From Mesostigma viride (lineage: Eukaryota; Streptophyta; Mesostigmatophyceae; Mesostigmatales; Mesostigmataceae), in contig RPFO01000764.1 of assembly GCA_009746045.1 (NCBI GenBank), positions 192,501 to 256,500 on the forward strand: a stretch of DNA of 64,000 bases. The letters run 5' to 3'. Position 1 is the first letter of the stretch. Each line of letters starts with the position of its first letter. The position numbers and the translations under genes are program-made. The notes under the pieces are model-generated. The model did not search any database. It had not been told where the DNA came from and was given only the letters and a program-made list of their open reading frames with translations. Below, piece after piece: positions 44,385-54,859 of this stretch.

Positions 44385-45665
44385 ATGGTCAAAGTCGTCA
44401 GGTCCGAGGAAGAACTCCGCCAACGCCGGGAAGCGCAGGCCCGCTATCGGCTCAAACACCCAGAGAAGGCCGCCCTACAGCGAATGAGAGCGATGGCCAA
44501 GAAGGACCAGTGGACACCCACCGAGAAGTGGTTGGAGAAACACGGGACAGATTGCGAAGAGGTCAACGAGGTGCGAGCAGTCGTCGGCCTCCCAGAAAAG
44601 GAGTGCAAACCCCAGGAAGCACCTTCAAAGCCCGCGCCGCCTAAGAAGACATTGGCACACCCCGCCCTTTGGTCCTTGGACGACGCCAAGAACATGGTCG
44701 CGAATTTGCCGGAGACGCTAAGCCCCGCTGAGGGGGCGGGAAGGAAGAGGGCGCAGAGGGCCAAGGGGCAGATTTCGAGGGGTTCTGGGAAGACATACCT
44801 CGCGCGGTTGACAAAGATCCTCAGGCATCTAGGATACGAACCAGACAAAGACGGTGCCAAACCTGTGACGCCCCTCCTCGACACCAAGAAAGTGCGCGAG
44901 GCCGTAGACGCCCTGTCTGAGCCTTCCGAGAGGGGCGGCAAGAAGGACCGCGCCATCACCAAGAAGACGAACGCCAAGGACCTTTTCTCATCGATCAACT
45001 CGATCGATAACCAGATGGATGCCGGCAAAAGGATCCCGCAAGACGTGCGCGAGGCCTACGTGGAGGACATGGCGACGTCCCAGGAAGGTCTCGAGGCCAA
45101 CGCGGAATTCGTGAGCGAAAACAAGCCACCAGCCCACCCATGGCCCGAGCTCGTCGAGTTGCGAGATAAGGCCGTCAAAGAGGGCTTGGAGAGCGACAAG
45201 GCGCTCATCGGCCTCCTCTACTTTTCCGGCGAAGAACTGCCACCTGTCAGGCTCGACTACCACGACGCCCGGATTGTGAAATCGGCGAAAGAATTGGGAA
45301 AGACCGAGAACGGCTACATCCCAAAAGAGTACAGGTTCATCATCAACGCCCACAAGACCGCGCCGGTCCTCGGGGCGATAGATTTTGTAGTCCCCAAGAA
45401 TCTGAAAACGTTGCGAGAAGCGCTCGACATGCGGAAAGACAGGCCTTACTTGTTCATGCCTTCTCGAGGCAAAAAAGCCCCAATGTCAGTCGAAACATTC
45501 GGCGCGATCCTCCGCAAACATTTCCACGGCGTCGACAACGCTCGCCAGGCTTTCGTGACCCAATTTGTCATGAATGCAGGCATGGCGGCGAGGAAGCGGT
45601 TTGCGAAAATGATGGCGCACTCGGTCAACGTCCAGATCCAATACGAAAGAATGAGGAATGATTGA
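44385..45665 (+). CDS. PLV tyrosine recombinase/integrase (copy 1)
   Basis: 426 aa. Basic N-terminus (SEEELRQRREAQARYRLKH), and a C-terminal catalytic domain with Arg387 (NARQAFVTQF), ARKRFAKMMAHS (His412) and QIQYERM (Tyr420). R...HS...Y close to the C-terminus is the tyrosine-recombinase signature. It would integrate the viral genome into the host. PLVs often use such an enzyme in place of the polinton rve integrase. The next gene begins 190 bp downstream. Confidence 0.78.
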   Translation: MVKVVRSEEELRQRREAQARYRLKHPEKAALQRMRAMAKKDQWTPTEKWLEKHGTDCEEVNEVRAVVGLPEKECKPQEAPSKPAPPKKTLAHPALWSLDDAKNMVANLPETLSPAEGAGRKRAQRAKGQISRGSGKTYLARLTKILRHLGYEPDKDGAKPVTPLLDTKKVREAVDALSEPSERGGKKDRAITKKTNAKDLFSSINSIDNQMDAGKRIPQDVREAYVEDMATSQEGLEANAEFVSENKPPAHPWPELVELRDKAVKEGLESDKALIGLLYFSGEELPPVRLDYHDARIVKSAKELGKTENGYIPKEYRFIINAHKTAPVLGAIDFVVPKNLKTLREALDMRKDRPYLFMPSRGKKAPMSVETFGAILRKHFHGVDNARQAFVTQFVMNAGMAARKRFAKMMAHSVNVQIQYERMRND

Positions 45666-45858
45666 TTCGCTCACTTGTTGAAAATTGATTGTCACCCTTT
45701 TATAACGTAGTTATAAAAGTCCCGGGTTTTTTCGACCATTGAGAAAGTCTATTCTTTTATTGATTAATAAAATCCAAGTTTTTGTCCAACCCAGAAAATT
45801 CCAACCCGAGTCCAGCCAGAAAAAAAAATCTAAGCATAGAGGTATACACACATTCATC

Positions 45859-46620
45859 ATGACGACCAAAGTTTACCTGAAGTACAACCCGCGCTGGCTC
45901 CCAGCCCAACAGATGGCAATCGACAATGGAGAGAAACTAGGCCATCCTTTCTTGGCAGCCCTCGACAAGGACGAGAAAACAGCCAAAAAGTACACGAGCG
46001 TCAGGGATGTCGAACACCTTATGGAAATTCACAAGGAGTGTATCGACCATCCACACATCGACATGCACTGCCTTTACGAGATGGTCAAGGAGGATCACCC
46101 CTCCTGGATGCACTTCGACCTCGATGACATCTACCCAAAAGGAGAGGACATCCCAGACGTGCTCCACCACTTCATACGCATTTTTGAGGCCTTCTGCTTC
46201 GATGTGCTGGAAAAAAACCCAGACGGCTTCAAGTATCTCATCTCAGGCTCACCGAGAGAGAAAGGAGACGGCATGAAGGTGTCATTTCACATAGTGGTCA
46301 AATACCTAAAAACCACCGACCTGGCCGCGAGACACTACATCATCAACGAATTTGGCTATTATGTCCGCAGCCACTTCCTCGACCCCGACTCGACATTTCA
46401 CAAAGACGCGGCGCTCCTCATCAACCGAGAGAAGGGTTGGCCGTACATCCAGAAAAAATGGGAGACGTTTGCGGACATCCCCAGGACTGCGCGACCGGAT
46501 GGACCCCTCCGCCAAAGGCCCCCGCCCGTCCCGCAAAATCAAAAAGGAAGTCATCCCTCGAGCCCCAAGAAGCGTGGTAGGACCCTCGGGGTTCGAAGGA
46601 CACAAAGCGAGGACTCATAA
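45859..46620 (+). pseudogene. Truncated primase-helicase, first copy
   Basis: Identical to the start of the gene at 51386 for about 211 codons (including the primase D-x-D motif), then runs into the scrambled joint at about 46491 and stops. It lacks the helicase. If the duplication is an artefact this gene does not exist. Confidence 0.6.
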
Positions 46621-46755
46621 TATCGACCCCGAAACAGTCTTCCCAAGCCTTGGGAGGCCTTAAGAAAGGGAAGTCGGGTGGCGATGACAAAGACCTAAAA
46701 CTCCGTTTCTTATTCGATTATGATATCTACTTTGCACATTAGTGTGCGCCTTGAG
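46491..46755. other. Scrambled joint between duplicated blocks
   Basis: The first bases follow the primase gene with single-base errors. From 46507 the sequence follows 43741-43987 (end of the AT-hook gene and its 3' flank) with well over ten single-base indels, then jumps at 46756 to the sequence of 41229. The indel-rich pattern between otherwise error-free copies looks like uncorrected long-read sequence. Confidence 0.7.
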
Positions 46756-47401
46756 TTCCAAAATGGATTTCGTCCATGTGAGGACCGTCTACAGTCTGGC
46801 TTGCGTTGATCGGATCCAAAGCCCCAAGAACCTGGACTTGGTACGTGCATTTCCCGTCGCTGTCTCCTCCCGTGACCGTGTAGGGAAGAAGTATGCGGAT
46901 ATCCTGATTGTTTGTGATCGTGAACGTAGTTCCAGGGGCAGACAAGGTGCCGTTCTCGTATTGGATCGTGAACATGGCGCTAGGGCTGGGCAATGTGGTG
47001 TATCCAACACTGTGCCTATCAAATAGCCAGTCGATCTGATCGCGCGTCAATATTCGGTCTGCGACGATCTCGGAAATTGTCGCGTATTGGTCGAGCAGTC
47101 GCAAAGAGGAAATCCGAATCCAATCTGCGACGATGCCCCCGTCGACCTCTAACATCCCGCTTGTCTCGCCTGTCGTGACGGCCGTCCATTCGCTGTAGTT
47201 GTCGCCCAGTCTCACTCGCGTCGGGGCGCTCGGGTATACGTAGCGGACCCCGTTAACGGTGATGTGCGAGTCGAAGGGATGGACCTGCAGCTGAAGGGAC
47301 TGGAGATCGCTCTCGAGGTCCGCAATTCGCTCGTCCACCGTGTCCTCTCCGAGCCCTGTGCTCAGGTTATAATTGGCAGGATTCCCGCTAACCACGACCA
47401 T
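46739..47401 (-). pseudogene. Fibre-like protein N-terminal fragment, second copy
   Basis: Identical to the first 215 residues of the 1078-aa protein, then ends in the scrambled joint after HFGTQGAH. No independent function expected. Confidence 0.7.
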
Positions 47402-47440
47402 GTTGTTCTAATATTATCTAAGACATTAACTATAGCGCCA

Positions 47441-47998
47441 ATGAACCCAGTCCCAGACGCCCCAGATTCGCCAACGAGCCCCGCCGCCGCCGACGTGGAA
47501 TCGACAGCACCCCAGGAGCCCGTAAAGACCGAGGAGGTTAGCAAGGCCGTGAAGTACAAGAAGGGCGCACAACTCTCCGAGGAGCAGAAGCAGGCCCTCA
47601 GGGACAAGATGCGGCCGTACCACCAGAAGAGGAACGAGGAGCGCGCCAAGAAGCGCCAGGAGGAGCGCGAGGCCGAGATCACCAAGCGCAAGGTCCTTGA
47701 GAAGGAACTCGAACTCCAGCGGCAGAGACTGGTCGAGCTCGAGCTGGAGGAGAAGCGAAACAAGTTCCGGATAGAACGACTGTTGGCCGCCGAGGAGGTC
47801 GCCGAGACTCCGACGGACACCCCTCGACCCCGCCGCGGGAAGAAGCCAAAGTACGAGGTCGAGCAGGAGGAGCGCGAACAGGCCGCCAAACCGAAAGCCC
47901 CTCCGCCTGCCGTGAAGACCGCGCCGACTCTCACGCCTTACGAGCAAAGGATGCTGGCTATCCGGGCATCCCTGCTGGCCTCGCTCAACGACGACTAA
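47441..47998 (+). CDS. PLV coiled-coil protein (copy 2)
   Basis: Same 185-aa protein as at 41914-42471, offset 5527, no difference seen. Confidence 0.65.
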   Translation: MNPVPDAPDSPTSPAAADVESTAPQEPVKTEEVSKAVKYKKGAQLSEEQKQALRDKMRPYHQKRNEERAKKRQEEREAEITKRKVLEKELELQRQRLVELELEEKRNKFRIERLLAAEEVAETPTDTPRPRRGKKPKYEVEQEEREQAAKPKAPPPAVKTAPTLTPYEQRMLAIRASLLASLNDD

Positions 47999-48018
47999 AA
48001 ATCTCTGCCTTCTAATAA

Positions 48019-48903
48019 ATGCCAGAAATCGAGAGCATCCACATCGAGACGCCGCTCGCCAACAAGGACCTCAAGCTGAAATACGCCAAGACCCGCCAGG
48101 TCCCATCCAACGCGCCAAGGCTGCACTTTATCGCCTCTTTTGTGGGCATGCGAGGGACCGGGAAGACGACGGCGGCCATCAACATGGTCAAGGCGTACTT
48201 CGACGCGCACTCTTTCGACAAACTGTACCTGATCTCGGGGTCCGCCACGACCGAGCCGAAGTACAAGCTCCTTCCGACGCCCGCCATGAGTATGGAGACG
48301 TACACGGACGACAGCTTCAACCAGATGGTGGCGGACATCAAGAAAGACCTCACGGAATACGAGGAGTACCAGCGGGACTTGAAGGTGTGGGAAAAGTTCA
48401 AGAAGGAGTTCTTAGACGGCCAGAAGACCGAAGAAGACATGGACCTCAACATGTTTTTGACCCTCGACAGGCTTCAGTTCAAAGAGCCCGAGACGCGGTT
48501 CCAGTACGGGCCTCCCTCCTCGATCATCCTCATCGACGACATGGCGGGGTCAAAGCTCTACCGGGCGGACTCGAAAGGTCCCGTGTCGTCCTTTGCATTC
48601 AAACACCGGCACCTGTTAACGTCCATGGTCTTCGTCAACCAGTCATTCACGAGCGCGGGAGTTCCGAGGTCCGTCCGCGCCAACGTCTCGTTCCTCGTGC
48701 TCTTCCGCACCAAGGACCGGCGGGCCTCGCGACAGATCGCAGAAGAATCGGCGGGTCACACGTCACCAGAGGACTTCCTGGCACTGTGGGAGTACGCCAC
48801 CCAAAACAGCCCACACGACTTCCTCGCGGTCGACAACGACGAACCAGACGACTCGAAACGCTATAGGAAAAACTTTGATACCTACTTGGTCCTGAAAAAA
48901 TAA
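48019..48903 (+). CDS. PLV packaging ATPase (copy 2)
   Basis: Same 294-aa protein as at 42492-43376, with Walker A and B motifs intact. Confidence 0.82.
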   Translation: MPEIESIHIETPLANKDLKLKYAKTRQVPSNAPRLHFIASFVGMRGTGKTTAAINMVKAYFDAHSFDKLYLISGSATTEPKYKLLPTPAMSMETYTDDSFNQMVADIKKDLTEYEEYQRDLKVWEKFKKEFLDGQKTEEDMDLNMFLTLDRLQFKEPETRFQYGPPSSIILIDDMAGSKLYRADSKGPVSSFAFKHRHLLTSMVFVNQSFTSAGVPRSVRANVSFLVLFRTKDRRASRQIAEESAGHTSPEDFLALWEYATQNSPHDFLAVDNDEPDDSKRYRKNFDTYLVLKK

Positions 48904-48931
48904 AATCTATTCTTATTACTATACACTTGCG

Positions 48932-49522
48932 ATGGACTTGAAGCAGGCATTTTCTCAGCCCACGACGCCCTCCCCACAATATAGCCTCCCAGACCCAGCC
49001 ACTCACAATTGCGCGGGGCTCAAGGTGAATAACAACTCCTACCGTGGCAGTTCCGACCGCCGAGATCTGGTGCTCAACCTGGCCACACTCGTGCGCTACC
49101 TGACCGGCGCCAGAATAGCACCAAAGGTCCACGAGAGGATGGCGGCGTTTGTGCGAGAGTGCGGGTACGACGGCGAGCTGCCCCCCACGCATACCGGGAT
49201 AGGCCACGAGTGCCGCCAAAAGTTGATGCACATCATCGCCATGAAACGCAAACCCCGCAACCCCCCCCTCCGCCAAAGGCCCCTCGCCCCCCGAAAATCA
49301 AAAAGGAAGTCATCCCTCGGAGCCCCAAGAAGCGTGGTAGGCCCGCGGGGTCGAAGGACACAAAGCCGAGGACTCATAATATCGACCCCGAAACAGGTCT
49401 TCCCAAGCCTTGGGGGAGGCCTAAGAAAGGGAAGTCGGGTGGCGATGACAAAAGAACCTAAAACTCACGTTTTCTTTATTCGATTTGATATCTATTTGCA
49501 CCATTGTGTGCGCCTTGAGTAG
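48932..49522 (+). CDS. PLV AT-hook protein, frame broken at C8 run (copy 2)
   Basis: Same sequence as at 43405-43995, including the C8 run; the AT-hook frame ends at 49461. Confidence 0.5.
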   Translation: MDLKQAFSQPTTPSPQYSLPDPATHNCAGLKVNNNSYRGSSDRRDLVLNLATLVRYLTGARIAPKVHERMAAFVRECGYDGELPPTHTGIGHECRQKLMHIIAMKRKPRNPPLRQRPLAPRKSKRKSSLGAPRSVVGPRGRRTQSRGLIISTPKQVFPSLGGGLRKGSRVAMTKEPKTHVFFIRFDIYLHHCVRLE

Positions 49523-49911
49523 AGCTTTCCGGGGACACCAAGAACGTCGAAAACGGACTACAAACGAGAAAGTTACGCCACTTGGCGCGAGAGGGTGTGG
49601 GAAGGGGGCGGCGGCCGGTGACAGAGGTCTGCGCGAAGCGCGCGGAATGATTTCCGACATTTTCGACCATTCCGATTTTTTTGGCAGGCATCGAGAGAAA
49701 GTTCCCGGGCCTTGAAAACTTCTTGTCAAGGGGTGCCAGTGTTTTGGGACTTGTGAAATTTTAAAAAAGTTGGCTCGAAATTCATCAACCCTTGGCTGCA
49801 AGTTTTCATACCCTAAAAATATTAGCTCGATGCCCAAGAATCGAAACAAAAATCAACAGTGCGTTCAAAAATCCCAAATTTTTTTCTAATGTATAGGTAT
49901 AAGTACCCGCC

Positions 49912-51192
49912 ATGGTCAAAGTCGTCAGGTCCGAGGAAGAACTCCGCCAACGCCGGGAAGCGCAGGCCCGCTATCGGCTCAAACACCCAGAGAAGGCCGC
50001 CCTACAGCGAATGAGAGCGATGGCCAAGAAGGACCAGTGGACACCCACCGAGAAGTGGTTGGAGAAACACGGGACAGATTGCGAAGAGGTCAACGAGGTG
50101 CGAGCAGTCGTCGGCCTCCCAGAAAAGGAGTGCAAACCCCAGGAAGCACCTTCAAAGCCCGCGCCGCCTAAGAAGACATTGGCACACCCCGCCCTTTGGT
50201 CCTTGGACGACGCCAAGAACATGGTCGCGAATTTGCCGGAGACGCTAAGCCCCGCTGAGGGGGCGGGAAGGAAGAGGGCGCAGAGGGCCAAGGGGCAGAT
50301 TTCGAGGGGTTCTGGGAAGACATACCTCGCGCGGTTGACAAAGATCCTCAGGCATCTAGGATACGAACCAGACAAAGACGGTGCCAAACCTGTGACGCCC
50401 CTCCTCGACACCAAGAAAGTGCGCGAGGCCGTAGACGCCCTGTCTGAGCCTTCCGAGAGGGGCGGCAAGAAGGACCGCGCCATCACCAAGAAGACGAACG
50501 CCAAGGACCTTTTCTCATCGATCAACTCGATCGATAACCAGATGGATGCCGGCAAAAGGATCCCGCAAGACGTGCGCGAGGCCTACGTGGAGGACATGGC
50601 GACGTCCCAGGAAGGTCTCGAGGCCAACGCGGAATTCGTGAGCGAAAACAAGCCACCAGCCCACCCATGGCCCGAGCTCGTCGAGTTGCGAGATAAGGCC
50701 GTCAAAGAGGGCTTGGAGAGCGACAAGGCGCTCATCGGCCTCCTCTACTTTTCCGGCGAAGAACTGCCACCTGTCAGGCTCGACTACCACGACGCCCGGA
50801 TTGTGAAATCGGCGAAAGAATTGGGAAAGACCGAGAACGGCTACATCCCAAAAGAGTACAGGTTCATCATCAACGCCCACAAGACCGCGCCGGTCCTCGG
50901 GGCGATAGATTTTGTAGTCCCCAAGAATCTGAAAACGTTGCGAGAAGCGCTCGACATGCGGAAAGACAGGCCTTACTTGTTCATGCCTTCTCGAGGCAAA
51001 AAAGCCCCAATGTCAGTCGAAACATTCGGCGCGATCCTCCGCAAACATTTCCACGGCGTCGACAACGCTCGCCAGGCTTTCGTGACCCAATTTGTCATGA
51101 ATGCAGGCATGGCGGCGAGGAAGCGGTTTGCGAAAATGATGGCGCACTCGGTCAACGTCCAGATCCAATACGAAAGAATGAGGAATGATTGA
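49912..51192 (+). CDS. PLV tyrosine recombinase (copy 2)
   Basis: Same 426-aa protein as at 44385-45665, with the catalytic Arg, His and Tyr present. Confidence 0.75.
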   Translation: MVKVVRSEEELRQRREAQARYRLKHPEKAALQRMRAMAKKDQWTPTEKWLEKHGTDCEEVNEVRAVVGLPEKECKPQEAPSKPAPPKKTLAHPALWSLDDAKNMVANLPETLSPAEGAGRKRAQRAKGQISRGSGKTYLARLTKILRHLGYEPDKDGAKPVTPLLDTKKVREAVDALSEPSERGGKKDRAITKKTNAKDLFSSINSIDNQMDAGKRIPQDVREAYVEDMATSQEGLEANAEFVSENKPPAHPWPELVELRDKAVKEGLESDKALIGLLYFSGEELPPVRLDYHDARIVKSAKELGKTENGYIPKEYRFIINAHKTAPVLGAIDFVVPKNLKTLREALDMRKDRPYLFMPSRGKKAPMSVETFGAILRKHFHGVDNARQAFVTQFVMNAGMAARKRFAKMMAHSVNVQIQYERMRND

Positions 51193-51385
51193 TTCGCTCA
51201 CTTGTTGAAAATTGATTGTCACCCTTTTATAACGTAGTTATAAAAGTCCCGGGTTTTTTCGACCATTGAGAAAGTCTATTCTTTTATTGATTAATAAAAT
51301 CCAAGTTTTTGTCCAACCCAGAAAATTCCAACCCGAGTCCAGCCAGAAAAAAAAATCTAAGCATAGAGGTATACACACATTCATC
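51193..51385 (+). promoter_or_regulatory. Region before primase-helicase with hairpin and TATA-like element
   Basis: CTTTTATAACGTAGTTATAAAAG (51223-51245) is a near-perfect inverted repeat just after the recombinase stop, a possible 3'-end or regulatory hairpin. GGTATAC lies at 51368-51374, 11 nt before the next ATG. The first copy is at 45666-45858. Confidence 0.45.
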
Positions 51386-54300
51386 ATGACGACCAAAGTT
51401 TACCTGAAGTACAACCCGCGCTGGCTCCCAGCCCAACAGATGGCAATCGACAATGGAGAGAAACTAGGCCATCCTTTCTTGGCAGCCCTCGACAAGGACG
51501 AGAAAACAGCCAAAAAGTACACGAGCGTCAGGGATGTCGAACACCTTATGGAAATTCACAAGGAGTGTATCGACCATCCACACATCGACATGCACTGCCT
51601 TTACGAGATGGTCAAGGAGGATCACCCCTCCTGGATGCACTTCGACCTCGATGACATCTACCCAAAAGGAGAGGACATCCCAGACGTGCTCCACCACTTC
51701 ATACGCATTTTTGAGGCCTTCTGCTTCGATGTGCTGGAAAAAAACCCAGACGGCTTCAAGTATCTCATCTCAGGCTCACCGAGAGAGAAAGGAGACGGCA
51801 TGAAGGTGTCATTTCACATAGTGGTCAAATACCTAAAAACCACCGACCTGGCCGCGAGACACTACATCATCAACGAATTTGGCTATTATGTCCGCAGCCA
51901 CTTCCTCGACCCCGACTCGACATTTCACAAAGACGCGGCGCTCCTCATCAACCGAGAGAAGGGTTGGCCGTACATCCAGAAAAAATGGGAGACGTTTGCG
52001 GACATCCCCAAGGACTGCGCGACGGATGGAAACATCAAGCTGGTTATCGATGAGTCGATTTACACGAAAAACAGATGTTTTCGGATGGTGGGCCACCACA
52101 AGTTTGGCCAGCACGACCCCAACGCGGTATTGCGCATCATCAGCGGGTCGGACGACATCAAGGACCATCTAGTCAACATTTACCCCACAACCGACCAGAC
52201 AGGCGTCCAGACCGTCGAGATGCCCGAGGGGTGGAAGGAGCACTACATGAAGAAATCCGGAAACGCTGGAAGGAGGGCTCCCAGTGCGTCCATCTCTATG
52301 TGGAAAACCGTTTCTGGGACGTTTGTGGACGCTTCGAAAGTCGCCAGATCAGTCGAGGCCATCGCGAAGGTGTCGCCAGGGTCCAGGTACATGAATACAC
52401 AGGAACAGTTTTCTGTTATGCGCGGGGGCGCCGTCAAAGTCTCTCGCTTTACATTGGACCCAGGCACCAAGTGTCTGATATGCAAGGAGAGCCACAACAG
52501 TCCAGGTCACGGGCCAAGGGTCGAGGAGTATAGCGACGGTGAGGTGGCGTACACCTGTTGGGCCGAGAAGCCCAAACCGTGCAAGACGCATATCAAGATC
52601 GCCGACCGGTTCGAGTACATCTCCGACAAGGTCGAGTTCACCGAGGTGTACAGCGAGGGGAAGGTGCGCCACTTCGACCTGGCGCCGATCGTGCACTCCC
52701 TCCATCCAGGCAGCACCGAGAAGCTCACGTACATCACCCAGTCGAGCATGGGCACTGGGAAATCAGAGGCAAACCGCGCCATGATCGCGGCGGTCCTCAA
52801 TCTCTACAAAGATGCGCGAGTGTTGCTGATGTTCGCCAACATCTCCCTATCCAGGCAGGAAGAGTACAACCTCAACAAAGATGTCATTGATCCAGCCCTG
52901 AACGGCGGCAAAACGAGAACGCGTGCTGAACTGCTGGCTGATTACAGATACTTCCTCAACTATCTCAAGAACTCTCGCAAGGAGGAAGGCGCCAATGACT
53001 ATTGGATCACCCACCCACGCGTGCTGGTAGTCCTCAACAGCATCCTGCGCCTACAGGACCGCAGATTCGACGTCGTTATCTTGGACGAGGTCGACAGCAT
53101 TTTTAACGCCTTGTCTAATGCCGTCATGAGGGACCGAGAGAACGTTTTCAAGGCACTCATGGACATCATCACGAACGCCAAAGTATTGATAGCATCGGAT
53201 GCCAACATCACGGCAGGGGCTGTTAACTTCATCAGGTCCCACAGACCAGCCACGGACTTTCGCGTCATCAACAACGAGTACGTTAGACCTACTAACAGGG
53301 TGTTACATTTTACATGCATCAAGCCAGGGAGGGGGTGCGAGAAGGAGTGGATATACCAGGCGTCGAAGCAGGCAAAGAAGTTTCTGGACGCTGGCAAGAC
53401 GTTCGTGCTGGTCAGTTCTGAGGCAGGCGGCACTCTCGACAGGGTCCGCGAACAGCTCGGAGACTCTCTCAACGGTGTCAACACGCGCCGATACACCAGC
53501 AAGACGCCGAAGGGCGACCTCGACCTGGGAGCGAACGAGGCGTGGAAAGATGTCCAATACCTCGAGTACAGTCCGACCATATCCGTTGGCGTTTCGTACA
53601 CCCTTCCCACGTTCGACTCGATGATCGTCATGGCTCGGAACAGTGACAAGCACGCCCCATACACCACTACACTCCAACAAATGCACCGCGTAAGGCAGCT
53701 GCGAGAGGGCGACGTGCACGTTTTCTACCTCGACTCGACCACGCCCGCAACCAGACCGCTTGCGGATTTCAAGCTGATCAAGAGCCACACTCGCCAACAA
53801 GTCGACGAGATGTTCATGATGATGAAAGGGTTGAAATCTAGCGTCATTAGTTCATGGGGCGAGGACGGGGAGCGCCTTTTTGGCGACACATCCCCAGCGT
53901 ACAATTTACTGTGCCGCAACCTAGAAGCATTAGGGGCGTCAAGGAGCCATTACGACGAACTTATGATAAGGACGCTGAGGGAGCGGTATGGTTACAAGAT
54001 AGCAGGAGAAGTCCAGGCGGGCAGGTCGGAAGAGGCACCAAAGCTGAAGAAAATAGAGAAGGGAGAGTTTGAGCCGCGGATGATCAGCGCCGAGGAGTAC
54101 CGCGAACTCACGGCGAGGGCAGGTGACCGTGACGCGATATTGACAGACGCCGAGTGCAAGCTCGTCGAGATGTACGAACTGTGTCATGACCGGTACAAGA
54201 TATCAGAGGACCTCATAGACGAGGGCCTCATCAAGGAGCTGGCCGATGAAAAGGCTCGCGAGACGTACCATGCCAGGGAGCAGTACTCTCGCGTGACAGA

Positions 54301-54859
54301 GCTCGGATGGGAGGCGGCGATTGGCGAGGGCATCGTCGACGACCGCGCGAGGAAGAGTGAGAACGTCTTCGGGCTCGTCAGGAACAAGAAGATCGATCAC
54401 GCCTACCGCCTCACAATGGCCAGACAACTGCTGGCTGGCAGTGGGATCATGGAGTTTTGCTTAGACGGCAAGAGTGCATCGTCGACGGCTATCAGCCGCG
54501 AGAGGCTGACTGAGGCGGTGAACAAACTCGACCGGGATTGGTTGTATACCTACCAGGGGAAGTTCCGGTCGGTGTTTGGGTATCGACGGAGGAGCAAGAA
54601 CGGACCTGGGTGTCTAAGTTTCGAGCAGTGTGTGGGGGTCCTCGAGTCCATCCTCGCGTCCACGTTGGGCATTAATATGAGAACTTGGCGCGAGGAGCAC
54701 GAGAAGGCAAGCGACGCCTACGTCTCTAAAGAGTGCATGATCGAATTCTTTGAGAAGTATAAGCCAGAATGGTGGGGGAAGCAGGCAGAGATAGCGGAAG
54801 ATATCAAGAAAGTAAGGGAGTTCAAGATGCCTAGTGACTATCAGTTTGCGTTTCGTTAA
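51386..54859 (+). CDS. PLV primase-helicase: AEP primase fused to UL9-like SF2 helicase
   Basis: 1157 aa from ATG 51386 (MTTKVYLKYNPRW); an earlier in-frame ATG at 51266 would place a Lys-rich tail before the TATA-like element and was not chosen. Archaeo-eukaryotic primase: HFDLDDIY (D87, D89), SFHIVV (H144), then NRCFRMVG. Zinc motif CLICKESHNSPGH (C363, C366). Helicase: Walker A MGTGKS (456-460), DEVD (567-570), ASDANIT, and motif VI HRVRQ (about 767). This resembles the origin-binding-protein SF2 helicases of herpesviruses and giant viruses in motif layout. It would prime and unwind viral DNA. It is the only replication enzyme seen, so the host polymerase is probably used. Confidence 0.8.
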   Translation: MTTKVYLKYNPRWLPAQQMAIDNGEKLGHPFLAALDKDEKTAKKYTSVRDVEHLMEIHKECIDHPHIDMHCLYEMVKEDHPSWMHFDLDDIYPKGEDIPDVLHHFIRIFEAFCFDVLEKNPDGFKYLISGSPREKGDGMKVSFHIVVKYLKTTDLAARHYIINEFGYYVRSHFLDPDSTFHKDAALLINREKGWPYIQKKWETFADIPKDCATDGNIKLVIDESIYTKNRCFRMVGHHKFGQHDPNAVLRIISGSDDIKDHLVNIYPTTDQTGVQTVEMPEGWKEHYMKKSGNAGRRAPSASISMWKTVSGTFVDASKVARSVEAIAKVSPGSRYMNTQEQFSVMRGGAVKVSRFTLDPGTKCLICKESHNSPGHGPRVEEYSDGEVAYTCWAEKPKPCKTHIKIADRFEYISDKVEFTEVYSEGKVRHFDLAPIVHSLHPGSTEKLTYITQSSMGTGKSEANRAMIAAVLNLYKDARVLLMFANISLSRQEEYNLNKDVIDPALNGGKTRTRAELLADYRYFLNYLKNSRKEEGANDYWITHPRVLVVLNSILRLQDRRFDVVILDEVDSIFNALSNAVMRDRENVFKALMDIITNAKVLIASDANITAGAVNFIRSHRPATDFRVINNEYVRPTNRVLHFTCIKPGRGCEKEWIYQASKQAKKFLDAGKTFVLVSSEAGGTLDRVREQLGDSLNGVNTRRYTSKTPKGDLDLGANEAWKDVQYLEYSPTISVGVSYTLPTFDSMIVMARNSDKHAPYTTTLQQMHRVRQLREGDVHVFYLDSTTPATRPLADFKLIKSHTRQQVDEMFMMMKGLKSSVISSWGEDGERLFGDTSPAYNLLCRNLEALGASRSHYDELMIRTLRERYGYKIAGEVQAGRSEEAPKLKKIEKGEFEPRMISAEEYRELTARAGDRDAILTDAECKLVEMYELCHDRYKISEDLIDEGLIKELADEKARETYHAREQYSRVTELGWEAAIGEGIVDDRARKSENVFGLVRNKKIDHAYRLTMARQLLAGSGIMEFCLDGKSASSTAISRERLTEAVNKLDRDWLYTYQGKFRSVFGYRRRSKNGPGCLSFEQCVGVLESILASTLGINMRTWREEHEKASDAYVSKECMIEFFEKYKPEWWGKQAEIAEDIKKVREFKMPSDYQFAFR

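Larger units (their letters stand above)
41229..46490. repeat. 5.3-kb duplicated block, first copy
   Basis: Matches 46756-52017 with a constant offset of 5527 and no difference visible in any of the encoded proteins. It covers the fibre N-terminus, four full genes and the start of the primase gene. See the joint at 46491-46755. Confidence 0.9.
46756..52017. repeat. 5.3-kb duplicated block, second copy
   Basis: Same as 41229-46490. This copy continues into the full primase-helicase gene on its right, while the first copy continues into the full fibre gene on its left. Confidence 0.9.
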
